DNA of 61,476 nt from Campylobacterales bacterium (GTDB taxonomy: Bacteria; Campylobacterota; Campylobacteria; Campylobacterales; Sulfurimonadaceae). Where the stretch lies: positions 1-61,476 of the forward strand of contig JAPLGP010000060.1 of assembly GCA_026390075.1 (NCBI GenBank). The letters run 5' to 3'. Under the pieces are notes generated by a model. The model saw nothing but the letters and a program-made list of their open reading frames with translations. It was not told the DNA's origin and ran no database searches. Position 1 is the first letter of the stretch; each line of letters opens with the position of its first letter. Position numbers and translations under genes: made by a program. Below, piece after piece: positions 54,818 through 61,476 of this stretch.

Positions 54818-55635
54818 GTGTGTATCCTACCGAGTTCATATTTTACTTGTTCATTTTCTATATTTATAATTGAAATAGTATCATTATTGTCCAACCAATA
54901 ATATCCATCTTCTTTGTTTTGTAAATCCTCTAAAGCAAGAACTCTTCCAAATTTAAGATTATCGCTCTCACCTAAATAGTGATTTTGAGGTATATTTAAA
55001 GAGTTTTTAATGTCTAAAATTTCTTCATTGTTATATCTAAAAATTCCCTCAGACAATCTCTCTAACGCACTTAAACTTCCACATGCCACGCCAAGCTTTT
55101 TTGCGATGATAAGACCTAAAGAGCGAATGTAAGTACCCTCAGAAACAGTCGCTTCAAAAGTAACAAATGGATGTGAATAATTTATCAGTTTACTCTCATA
55201 AATAGTTGAATTTATTTTATTTAAAACAACTTCTTTACCTGCACGAGCCAAATCATACGCCCTCTCACCGTTTATTCTTTTTGCACTAAATATAGGCGGG
55301 TCGTAGGTAAGCTCACCTTCGAGTGATTTTACAGCCTCTTCAATCATGGCATGTGGAAACTCTTTGAGTATTTCCACATGCCGTATTGTTTCAGTATCTA
55401 AGCTATCACTCACAGCACCTAACCATAAAGTTGCTCTATAGGTTTTAGGAGTCTTATTTAAAAAACGAAAAAGCTTTGTGTGACTTCCAAACCCTACGAG
55501 TAAAACTCCCTTCGCAAAAGGGTCAAGCGTCCCTGAAAAACCCGCTTTTTTATTGTTATATTTTCTCTTTAGCTTCGATAAAAAAAGATTTGAGCCAATT
55601 CCTGCTGGTTTATATGCTACAAAGAGCCTGTTCAT
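54811..55635 (-). CDS. truB: tRNA pseudouridine-55 synthase TruB
   Basis: TruB makes pseudouridine 55 in tRNA T-loops. The 274-residue protein shows GFSGTLDPFAKGVLLVGFG (catalytic Asp), TYRATLWLGAVSDSLDTE and GTYIRSLGLIIAKKLG. It holds three exact motif copies: 55077-55088 (VACGS) and a pair in opposite orientation at 55348-55358 (FPHA) and 55372-55382 (RHVE) that could form a hairpin within the mRNA. It overlaps uvrD by 4 bases. Confidence 0.95.
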   Translation of the reverse strand: MNRLFVAYKPAGIGSNLFLSKLKRKYNNKKAGFSGTLDPFAKGVLLVGFGSHTKLFRFLNKTPKTYRATLWLGAVSDSLDTETIRHVEILKEFPHAMIEEAVKSLEGELTYDPPIFSAKRINGERAYDLARAGKEVVLNKINSTIYESKLINYSHPFVTFEATVSEGTYIRSLGLIIAKKLGVACGSLSALERLSEGIFRYNNEEILDIKNSLNIPQNHYLGESDNLKFGRVLALEDLQNKEDGYYWLDNNDTISIINIENEQVKYELGRIHTC

Positions 55636-57689
55636 AATCTCTCTACAAACGATGCTAATATATCTCTTTTAGTTCCAGCAAAATTAATATTTAATTTAAA
55701 TTCTCTACCTGATTTACTCACACCAACTACGCGTCCCGTGCCAAAAATTTTATGACGCACTAAATCGCCTTTTTTAAAAACTGTATTTTTTTCAACGATA
55801 AGCGAACCTTCACAAAGTCCAGCTTCATTAAAAAACCTACTTTTTTGTAAGTCACTTCTTCGACCTTTATAAAATCTACTTCCAGTATGCGAAAGAGTTA
55901 AACTCTCTTTTGCTCTTGTAAAAGAGACATAACCAAGTCGTCTCTCCTCTTCTAAATCACTTCCGTCTCCTGTCAGAGGTAAAAAGCCCTCTTCCAATCC
56001 TATGATAAAAACATGGTCAAATTCTAAGCCTTTTGAAGCGTGAATACTCATCATATAAATACTCTCGCCCTCTACTTGATCTTGTTCACTTTGAAGCGTT
56101 AACTCATTTAAAAATTCATCCAAACTTGCATCAGGTGACTTTTTCACAAAATCACGAAAGAGACCATAAAATTCATCCATATTTAAAATGCGTTCAGCTT
56201 CATCAGGCATACCTGAATAAATACTTTTTAAACTAAAATTTTCTTCAAGCAAATCAATAAAATCATAAGTCGATTCTTTTGCAACTTGCGCTATATTTTC
56301 TATATCTTTTATAAACTTGATTAAAGTTTGTGCATTTTTCTTTTTAACAACGGCTTCTAACTCTTCAAAAGTAGCATTTTTTACATACTCAAAAATGGAT
56401 GTTTCATTTTTATGCGCTGCGAGTTCTATCTTGTCTATACTCGCTTTTCCAAATCCTCGTTTTGGTTTATTAATGATGCGCTTAAATGAAAAATCATCAT
56501 GAAAGTTTGTTATAACTCGGATATAACTTATCAAATCTTTAATCTCTGCTCTATCATAAAAGCGAAGACCACCTACAAGTTTATAGGCAATCCCTGAGCG
56601 ATTAAGCCCCTCTTCGATAGAACGACTCAAAACATTTACTCTATAAAGTATCGCAATATCAACTCCGCGAACACCAGAATCTAATAACTTACCGATTTTT
56701 TGTGCTATTTTTCTAGCTTCTTCATTTTCATCATTTGAGTTCAGAATAGTTACATCATCACCACTTCCACGCGTACCTACAAGTTTTTTACCAAGTCTTG
56801 AGCGATTATGTTCTATCAAGGCATTTGCAACTTTTAAAATAGGCTCACGAGAACGGTAATTTTCTTCAAGTTTAAAAACATGCGTACCTAAAAAATCTTC
56901 ATGAAACTCCATAATATTTCTAATATGCGCACCACGCCAACCGTAAATACTCTGGTCATCATCGCCAACAACACATATATTTGTGTGTGCCGTACATAAC
57001 TTTTGTAAAAGCTTAAGTTGCAGCTCATTCGTATCTTGGTACTCATCAATCATAATGTACTGATATTTCTCTGATGTTTTTTGTGCTAACTCTGGATTTT
57101 GATCTAAAAGTTTATATGTCAGAGCTATTAAATCATCAAAGTCAACAAGATTATTTTCTCTTAGATACTCTTCATACTCTTCATACACTTTTGCAATTTG
57201 CTGATAATTAAAAAGTTCTGCTTGTTTATACGCATCATCAGGGCTCATAAGAGAGTTCTTGTATCTAGAAATCTCACTTGCTATCAGAGGAGTTGGTATT
57301 TCAGAGTTTATTGTTTTTATAATTCTTTTTTTATCATCCGTATCAATAACAACAAAATTATTTTGTCTATTTAAAAGATGGATATTAAATTTTAAGAACA
57401 ACAAACCAAACTTATGAAATGTACATAAAAGTGGAGGATATGCAGCTTCGCTTATCATATCAAGAGAGCGTTCTCGCATCTCTTTAGCAGCTTTATTTGT
57501 AAAAGTAAGCGTGAGCGTGTTTGAAGCAGGTATTCCAACCTCTTCAATCAAATAAGCAAGACGAGAAACTATAGTTGTAGTTTTACCACTTCCAGCACCC
57601 GCTAAAATCAAAACGGGACCCTCGATTTGTCTTACGGCACAAGATTGTTGCTCATTTAATTTATTAAATATTTTTTCCATTTTTTCCAC
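55632..57689 (-). CDS. uvrD: UvrD/Rep/PcrA-family DNA helicase
   Basis: This 685-residue superfamily 1A helicase has LNEQQSCAVRQIEGPVLILA, Walker A AGAGSGKTTTIV, motif II MIDEYQDTNELQ, motif III VVGDDDQSIYGWRGA, motif IV VYKLE-type text (VFKLEENYRS), and SIHASKGLEFDHVFIIGLEE (motif V), plus the C-terminal tudor-like tail (GDLVRHKIFGTGRVVGVS) of PcrA/UvrD. It acts in mismatch and excision repair and clears proteins from DNA. Whether it is UvrD or Rep-like in role is open. Confidence 0.93.
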   Translation of the reverse strand: MEKMEKIFNKLNEQQSCAVRQIEGPVLILAGAGSGKTTTIVSRLAYLIEEVGIPASNTLTLTFTNKAAKEMRERSLDMISEAAYPPLLCTFHKFGLLFLKFNIHLLNRQNNFVVIDTDDKKRIIKTINSEIPTPLIASEISRYKNSLMSPDDAYKQAELFNYQQIAKVYEEYEEYLRENNLVDFDDLIALTYKLLDQNPELAQKTSEKYQYIMIDEYQDTNELQLKLLQKLCTAHTNICVVGDDDQSIYGWRGAHIRNIMEFHEDFLGTHVFKLEENYRSREPILKVANALIEHNRSRLGKKLVGTRGSGDDVTILNSNDENEEARKIAQKIGKLLDSGVRGVDIAILYRVNVLSRSIEEGLNRSGIAYKLVGGLRFYDRAEIKDLISYIRVITNFHDDFSFKRIINKPKRGFGKASIDKIELAAHKNETSIFEYVKNATFEELEAVVKKKNAQTLIKFIKDIENIAQVAKESTYDFIDLLEENFSLKSIYSGMPDEAERILNMDEFYGLFRDFVKKSPDASLDEFLNELTLQSEQDQVEGESIYMMSIHASKGLEFDHVFIIGLEEGFLPLTGDGSDLEEERRLGYVSFTRAKESLTLSHTGSRFYKGRRSDLQKSRFFNEAGLCEGSLIVEKNTVFKKGDLVRHKIFGTGRVVGVSKSGREFKLNINFAGTKRDILASFVERL

Positions 57690-57816
57690 TATTTTTACAT
57701 TTGAGTTTGTTAATTGTTTATATTATAACTAAAAAATGTAAATTATTACAGAACTATTGCAATAATTATAATTATGAGTTATAATTTTATTATCAATATT
57801 ACTTATAGGAATTATT

Positions 57817-58719
57817 ATGTTAAAAGATTTTGCGAAATTACAAACATTTTTGATGGTTATAAAAGAGAAAAGTTTTTCTAAAGCATCAGCGAAGTTAGGT
57901 ATCTCTCAACCTGCAGTTACACAACAAATTAAATTTATAGAAGATTATCTTGACACAAAAATAGTAGATAGAAAGAAAAATGGAATCATACTCACAAAAG
58001 AGGGTGAAGATCTATTTAGAATTGCCCAAAGACTTGATAAAGCTATCTCAAACAGTGAAAAAGAACTTTTAAAAATAATCAATAAAGAGTTTACTTTTGT
58101 TATGGGCGCATCCAATGCTATTGGGAATTATGTACTTCCTAATTACCTTGGTGAAATAAAAAAAAGAATTGGAAATGAAGTTTATATGTCCGTTTCCTCT
58201 TCTACAGAAATCATTGACCAGCTTGAAGATAAAAAGATAGATATTGCTCTTATAGAATCTCCTGTTTTTCGAGAGGGAATTATATATAGAGAATGGGTTG
58301 AGGATGAACTTGTTATTTTTTCAAACCAGCAAATTCCTAAACATTTAAAAGTTGAAGACTTAATGAGTTTCGATTGGATTTGCCGTGATGAGAGTTCACA
58401 TACAAGAAAGCTCACTTCTGAAATTTTTGAAGAAATGGGTGTGCAATGTGGAAGCTTTAGTGTTCTTGCGGTTCTCTCAAGTCCAACATCTATAAAAGAA
58501 TCTATTCTTCATGCTGATAAAAATTCTGAGAGACCATTGGTTTCTGTAATGTCAAGACATGTTATTCAAAATGAGATAGCAAACGGAACTCTTTTTGAAG
58601 CAAGACTCAAAAACTACAAAATAGAAAGAAAATTTTATATAGCCTACTCAAAAGAGAAAAAACACGACGCATTTGTTGATAATGTTGTCAACTTCTTACT
58701 TTCATTAAATAAAATATAA
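57817..58719 (+). CDS. LysR-family transcriptional regulator
   Basis: This 300-residue protein has an N-terminal winged helix (KLQTFLMVIKEKSFSKASAK, LGISQPAVTQQIKFIEDYL) and a C-terminal periplasmic-binding-like effector domain (FVMGASNAIGNYVLPNYLGE…, DIALIESPVF). It is divergent from uvrD with AT-rich DNA between. The target and effector are unknown. Campylobacterota have few LysR regulators, and one like this may control sulfur or carbon metabolism; that is only a guess. Confidence 0.9.
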   Translation: MLKDFAKLQTFLMVIKEKSFSKASAKLGISQPAVTQQIKFIEDYLDTKIVDRKKNGIILTKEGEDLFRIAQRLDKAISNSEKELLKIINKEFTFVMGASNAIGNYVLPNYLGEIKKRIGNEVYMSVSSSTEIIDQLEDKKIDIALIESPVFREGIIYREWVEDELVIFSNQQIPKHLKVEDLMSFDWICRDESSHTRKLTSEIFEEMGVQCGSFSVLAVLSSPTSIKESILHADKNSERPLVSVMSRHVIQNEIANGTLFEARLKNYKIERKFYIAYSKEKKHDAFVDNVVNFLLSLNKI

Positions 58720-58735
58720 TCTAAGGGCTTTGCCC

Positions 58736-59194
58736 TTATTTTTTTAAAAACTTCGAATTTTCTGGGTTTGACAAAAATGAAGCCATAGAATTTTTAACTC
58801 CATTCTCATCTATCTCTTTTTGAACTGAATTATTTTCTTCATAAGAAGCTAAATTTATTAAAACTGGTGTCTCATCTATAATAATTTGCATAATACTCAA
58901 AAGGGGAACTGTTACAAAGCTACCAATATTATCTGTTCCAAATCCAGCTTCAAAAATTAAAAAATCTCCTTCTATTGTTGCTGTATCAAAAGTATAACCA
59001 GCCAAGAAAAAAAGAGTTAAAGGACGAAATTCTGTATTTATACTTTTTGGCAATTCAGGGTCAAAAGTAATCTCTTCTATCTTACATAAAATTCCAAAAT
59101 TTTGTTCTTTTTCAAAAAAATAAACTATCATATCCCGAATATTTTTTTGCATCAAAACAGCAAACTGTCTATCTTCTATTACATTTTCTAACAA
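58736..59194 (-). CDS. Conserved-type protein of unknown function
   Basis: I do not recognise this 152-residue acidic protein with a mixed alpha/beta pattern. The middle has SFVTVPLLSIMQIIIDETPV followed by LINLASYEE, which is faintly like the SspB proteolysis adaptor (a beta-rich body with an extended tail). The C-terminus is a flexible charged tail. It lies convergent to the LysR gene and 49 bases downstream of the aminotransferase gene. Confidence 0.6.
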   Translation of the reverse strand: MLENVIEDRQFAVLMQKNIRDMIVYFFEKEQNFGILCKIEEITFDPELPKSINTEFRPLTLFFLAGYTFDTATIEGDFLIFEAGFGTDNIGSFVTVPLLSIMQIIIDETPVLINLASYEENNSVQKEIDENGVKNSMASFLSNPENSKFLKK

Positions 59195-59243
59195 AGAATG
59201 CTCCTTATACCGAATTTATTTGGTATTGTATTTATTGGCATGA

Positions 59244-59858
59244 TTATACCAAAAACTCACATCTATCGAGTATATCAAAGTCTATCATGGCATTGAGAAG
59301 TGCTACTTTTGAAAAAGTTCTAAGCTCACTTACTTTAATATCTGCTTCAATTATTTTGCCTGCATCCAAAAGTCTCGCTCTTGTTGTGCCTTTTAAAAGG
59401 GGCTGCTTGGGAGTAATCCACACCCCAAGAGTACTTCCTCGTTCCTCACCGCGTATCCCGTTCTTATAAAAAGCAATATTTGCTATGCTTGTGTCTGTTA
59501 CAAGTAAATTTTTTATGATAAGTACATCATCAGACTCATCTCTTTTTGCATAAAGTGCATCAAGCTCCTCTCTAGAAGTTGATTTTGTTGCATACTCAAT
59601 ATCGTTATTAAAGATAAGTTTTAAAGAACTTATTTCTCTTTTTTTATACGCATGGTAAGTTACAGATATGGCATGTGGAGTATAAACGAGACGGCATTTG
59701 TAAAGACCTATTTCTGGAGCTTTTATGTAATCTTCAAGATTTTCAAACTCTTTTATTCCAAGAGAAGTTAAAACACTTTCATATCTTTTTTGATGATACG
59801 GCATGTGCAAAGGTTTTGAATCAATAATTTTAATCGTTTCAAAATAGCTTTTATTCAT
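59244..59858 (-). CDS. pabC: Class IV aminotransferase (PabC-like aminodeoxychorismate lyase)
   Basis: This 204-residue PLP enzyme is short for PabC but shows the class IV text EYATKSTSREELDALYAKRD with the lysine region, VTDTSIANIAFYKNGI, GVWITPKQPLLKGTTRARLL and a final SELRTFSKVALLNAM. It would release 4-aminobenzoate for folate synthesis. One motif copy at 59670-59679 encodes TPHA, and a near-match at 59810-59820 encodes LHMP. Confidence 0.8.
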   Translation of the reverse strand: MNKSYFETIKIIDSKPLHMPYHQKRYESVLTSLGIKEFENLEDYIKAPEIGLYKCRLVYTPHAISVTYHAYKKREISSLKLIFNNDIEYATKSTSREELDALYAKRDESDDVLIIKNLLVTDTSIANIAFYKNGIRGEERGSTLGVWITPKQPLLKGTTRARLLDAGKIIEADIKVSELRTFSKVALLNAMIDFDILDRCEFLV

Positions 59859-59929
59859 AAAAATTCCTAAATTTTAAATCTGTTATAAAGTTTGTATTAT
59901 TAAAATAAAGATTTGAGAAAATGTTTTTG

Positions 59930-60043
59930 AAGGATTTTAAAAAATGGTGCGACCGGGGCTACTATACATCTCTGCGAATCCCCATGACAACGATGTTTTA
60001 ACCATTTTTTAAATCCTTGATAAAGTTTCCCATAAGTTTCCCA
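59930..60043. repeat. Large inverted repeat with internal GC-rich hairpin and tandem 10-mers
   Basis: Bases 59930-59948 (AAGGATTTTAAAAAATGGT) pair with 60001-60018 (ACCATTTTTTAAATCCTT), one base shorter. The 52-base loop holds GGGG (59955-59958) facing CCCC (59980-59983) and is GC-richer than its surroundings. Two direct copies of AAGTTTCCCA follow at 60023-60032 and 60034-60043. No open frame is convincing. It could be a mobile-element end, an attachment-site relic or a structured RNA. Nothing else was seen in the 59859-60184 gap. Confidence 0.5.
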
Positions 60044-60184
60044 CATATTTATTAAGAAGTATATAGCGATTTTTTTTAAATACAACTGGAATAGCAGTGA
60101 AATAAGATGATGATTTTTATATAAACAGAAGATTAAACGAAATTATTTCGTTTTCACAAAATGAAAGTAAGTGAGACAGAACTT

Positions 60185-60673
60185 TTATTTTAATTTAATA
60201 ACAAGCCAATATTTATTTAAAACATTGAAACCCATCTCTTTATAATGAAAAATCAGTGTATCGGATTGAGCATCAGGATAGAGTGCTAAATATTTTACAC
60301 CTATTGTCTGTTTTATATTTTCAGATACATTTACAGCGAAAAGTAGCAGGTATTTAGAAACGGTGTTTTTTATATCTTCAATAATAATTTTTCTGTATCT
60401 AAAATCTACAAATAAATAATCAACTTGAACCACTGGGATATCATCAACACTTGAAGCGGACAAAGCAATCAATCCTAAAATTTCAGTATTATTTTTGAGT
60501 AAATAAAGGATAGTTTTGTTTTTTTGAGTAAGCTTTATTATCTCTTCTAATAAGCCTCGTTCTCTCGTTGCTCTGTTCATATCGGGGTGAAATGTTAGTG
60601 ATTGAAGAAGTTTGACTTTGTAAGAAAAGATATTTTTATCGTCAATTTTAAGAAGTGTAATATTGCTATCCAT
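60185..60673 (-). CDS. GNAT-like acetyltransferase, possible toxin
   Basis: This 162-residue protein has a GNAT-like pattern: ATRERGLLEEIIKLTQ, the central ILGLIALSASSVDDIPVVQV, DYLFVDFRYRKIII and a final YPDAQSDTLIFHYKEMGFNV with KYWLVIKLK. GNAT toxins of the TacT/AtaT type have this size and fold and acetylate aminoacyl-tRNA. Its ATG overlaps the stop of a 52-residue gene by 8 bases, the layout of such toxin-antitoxin pairs. The toxin role is inferred. Confidence 0.6.
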   Translation of the reverse strand: MDSNITLLKIDDKNIFSYKVKLLQSLTFHPDMNRATRERGLLEEIIKLTQKNKTILYLLKNNTEILGLIALSASSVDDIPVVQVDYLFVDFRYRKIIIEDIKNTVSKYLLLFAVNVSENIKQTIGVKYLALYPDAQSDTLIFHYKEMGFNVLNKYWLVIKLK

Positions 60674-60824
60674 ATACTACATTAAACTTTGTATTTACAG
60701 CCTCATGAACTAATGCTTCATTTACTTTCATTTTTTCTAAAATTTTTTTCTCATCGTTAGTAAGCGTTTTTGGTGGTGTCACAATTTGGACTTTACCATT
60801 TGTATCTACATGCAATGCCATCAT
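60666..60824 (-). CDS. Small protein (52 residues), possible antitoxin of the GNAT protein
   Basis: ATG 60824 (or 60821) with AAGGGG upstream; stop TAG at 60666-60668 overlapping the GNAT start (ATGGATAG). The sequence MMALHVDTNGKVQIVTPPKT then LTNDEKKILEKMKVNEALVH continues to a TAG after VVYG. The first half could be a small beta strand pair and the second a helix. It resembles short antitoxins of GNAT toxins in size and position only. A TATAAT lies ~30 bases upstream. Confidence 0.55.
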   Translation of the reverse strand: MMALHVDTNGKVQIVTPPKTLTNDEKKILEKMKVNEALVHEAVNTKFNVVYG

Positions 60825-61110
60825 GAACCCCTTTTTGTTTATTTTATCTCTGAATTATATCAAAATACTTGTCATAAAGACAACGAATGAAATTCGTTTT
60901 AATAGGTACATGCTATTTTAACCTCATTTATCTATTTCAACTCAAAACAACATTTGTGTTTTTGTATAAATTTGTGTATTCGTATCACTTTTATGTAAAT
61001 ATGTTCATTTTTACTTGGCATTAATCAAATATTAAGAGGGGGGAGGTATTATGCAATAATTTAAAGTTTCAGCTCACGAAGAGTATCTTTAAGTAAAAAA
61101 GGGAGAAAAA
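60825..61110. other. Intergenic region without a gene
   Basis: The 286 AT-rich bases should hold the divergent promoters of the GNAT pair (TATAAT on the minus strand near 60855) and the zinc-ribbon gene. A GGGGGGAGG run lies near 61038-61047. I see no RNA gene. Confidence 0.5.
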
Positions 61111-61371
61111 ATGAATGAAGAAAGGATGAAAATGGTTGAATGTCCATATTGTAAAGAAGATATAAAAGAAGGGGCAATAAAATGTAAGCATTGTAATAGT
61201 ATGCTTAACAAAATATTTGACGCAAAGGAAGTAATTCATAAAGAGGTAGAATCAATCAAAGAAAAAGTGTTTTGGACAGATGAAACTGATCAAATTAAGG
61301 TTACAAGTAATAGGTTCATGGTCGGTTCTACTTCATATGTCAAACGAACTGCTAAACTAGGCAGTCAATAA
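61111..61371 (+). CDS. Zinc-ribbon protein with a short DUF6232-like tail
   Basis: This 86-residue protein has an N-terminal zinc ribbon (MVECPYCKEDIKEGAIKCKH followed by CNSM), a short helical linker, and a tail DQIKVTSNRFMVGSTSYVKR that looks like the start of a DUF6232-type domain, which normally continues with a membrane part. It may therefore be truncated. GGGAG lies at 61101-61105. The function is unknown. Confidence 0.6.
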   Translation: MNEERMKMVECPYCKEDIKEGAIKCKHCNSMLNKIFDAKEVIHKEVESIKEKVFWTDETDQIKVTSNRFMVGSTSYVKRTAKLGSQ

Positions 61372-61461
61372 ATCACAAAAAGCTATATTTTGATTGTTGA
61401 ACCTTAAACTAATAAATTAGTTTTGCTAAACTTTAATTTCATTTTTGGAATAGGAGGTTTG

Positions 61462-61476
61462 GTGTTAAAAAGGAGA
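61462..61476 (+). CDS. Possible start of a gene running off the right edge
   Basis: AGGAGG at 61452-61457 precedes GTG 61462 (or TTG 61459), giving M-L-K-R-R before the window ends. The strong ribosome binding site suggests a real gene, but only five codons are visible. Confidence 0.3.

Noticed and set aside
6423-59679. The iterated motif as a Chi-like recombination or replication-orientation signal
   Set aside because: Chi-type and KOPS-type signals are strongly biased to one strand; here the count is close to even (18 and 14), so this is less likely, though a larger sample is needed.
59941-59990. tRNA or tmRNA fragment on the minus strand (ends ...GTCGCACCA before T6)
   Set aside because: The T-arm and acceptor distances do not fit: no T-stem/loop with TTC at the right place, and the 5' half is missing.
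59900-60085. 61-residue minus-strand frame in the inverted repeat
   Set aside because: Its sequence simply reads through the repeat and the tandem 10-mers; no start signal.
1-61476. CRISPR arrays, insertion sequences, prophage genes, rRNA or tRNA genes
   Set aside because: None could be recognised in the window.

Overview
The window looks like chromosome from an AT-rich, free-living Campylobacterota bacterium, most like Sulfurimonas. Reasons: the cbpA-hspR heat-shock pair; the waaA / C4 zinc-ribbon / Nif3 order known from the HP0957-HP0959 region of Helicobacter pylori; the truB-csrA-ispE-smpB order; a NosL lipoprotein and a Tat-exported molybdopterin oxidoreductase that suggest anaerobic respiration or sulfur chemistry; and many promoters with a strong TATAAT and a weak -35. 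Most of it is dense housekeeping sequence.

Layout. 1-2.4 kb: end of murA, hspR and cbpA under an HspR-type operator, and a MazF-like toxin-antitoxin pair. 2.5-6.4 kb: an accessory island bounded by a degenerate ~50-bp direct repeat, holding a Panacea/SocA-like two-gene unit and a controller-regulated restriction-modification system (C protein, HNH nuclease, C5 cytosine methyltransferase). 6.4-18 kb: purH, pfkA, a PAS-SpoIIE phosphatase, a Fur-family regulator, prs, lepA, comF, grpE, dnaK, nosL and a thioredoxin. 18-23 kb: a B-C-A molybdoenzyme operon. 23-38.5 kb: serB, an MTHFR-family gene, a Psd-like protein lacking its self-cleavage motif, ftsH, prmA, cheY, hisA/hisH, waaC, a lipid A acyltransferase, ruvB, panB, an Hpt protein and trpA. 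38.7-41 kb: a haem-c/PAS/GGDEF/EAL sensor. 41-50.8 kb: the rpsP-khpA-rimM-trmD-rplS operon, ffh, a pseudouridine synthase, waaA, FlgZ-like, Nif3-like, TPR, M23 peptidase and smpB. 50.9-53.8 kb: a three-gene cassette (membrane protein, PIN-GNAT-EVE-like fusion, ASCH protein) set between smpB and ispE. 53.8-61.5 kb: ispE, csrA, truB, uvrD, a LysR regulator, a class IV aminotransferase, a possible GNAT toxin-antitoxin pair, a large inverted repeat and a zinc-ribbon protein.

The most striking signal is a short iterated motif, TTCCACATGCC(A) and its complement. By eye I count 32 exact copies of the 9-mer CCACATGCC/GGCATGTGG on both strands, where about 0.5 would be expected by chance. Twenty lie inside genes and encode five different short peptides, so protein sequence does not explain them. 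The rest lie between genes, and eight of them form four perfect inverted pairs where a transcription terminator is expected. No exact copy occurs in the restriction island or in the PIN-GNAT cassette. This is the pattern of the DNA uptake sequences of Neisseria and Haemophilus, so I propose a candidate DNA uptake sequence (or another chromosome-wide signal) in a Campylobacterota genome. The PIN-GNAT cassette is the second candidate for a poorly described system.

All calls come from reading the sequence. No searches were run.
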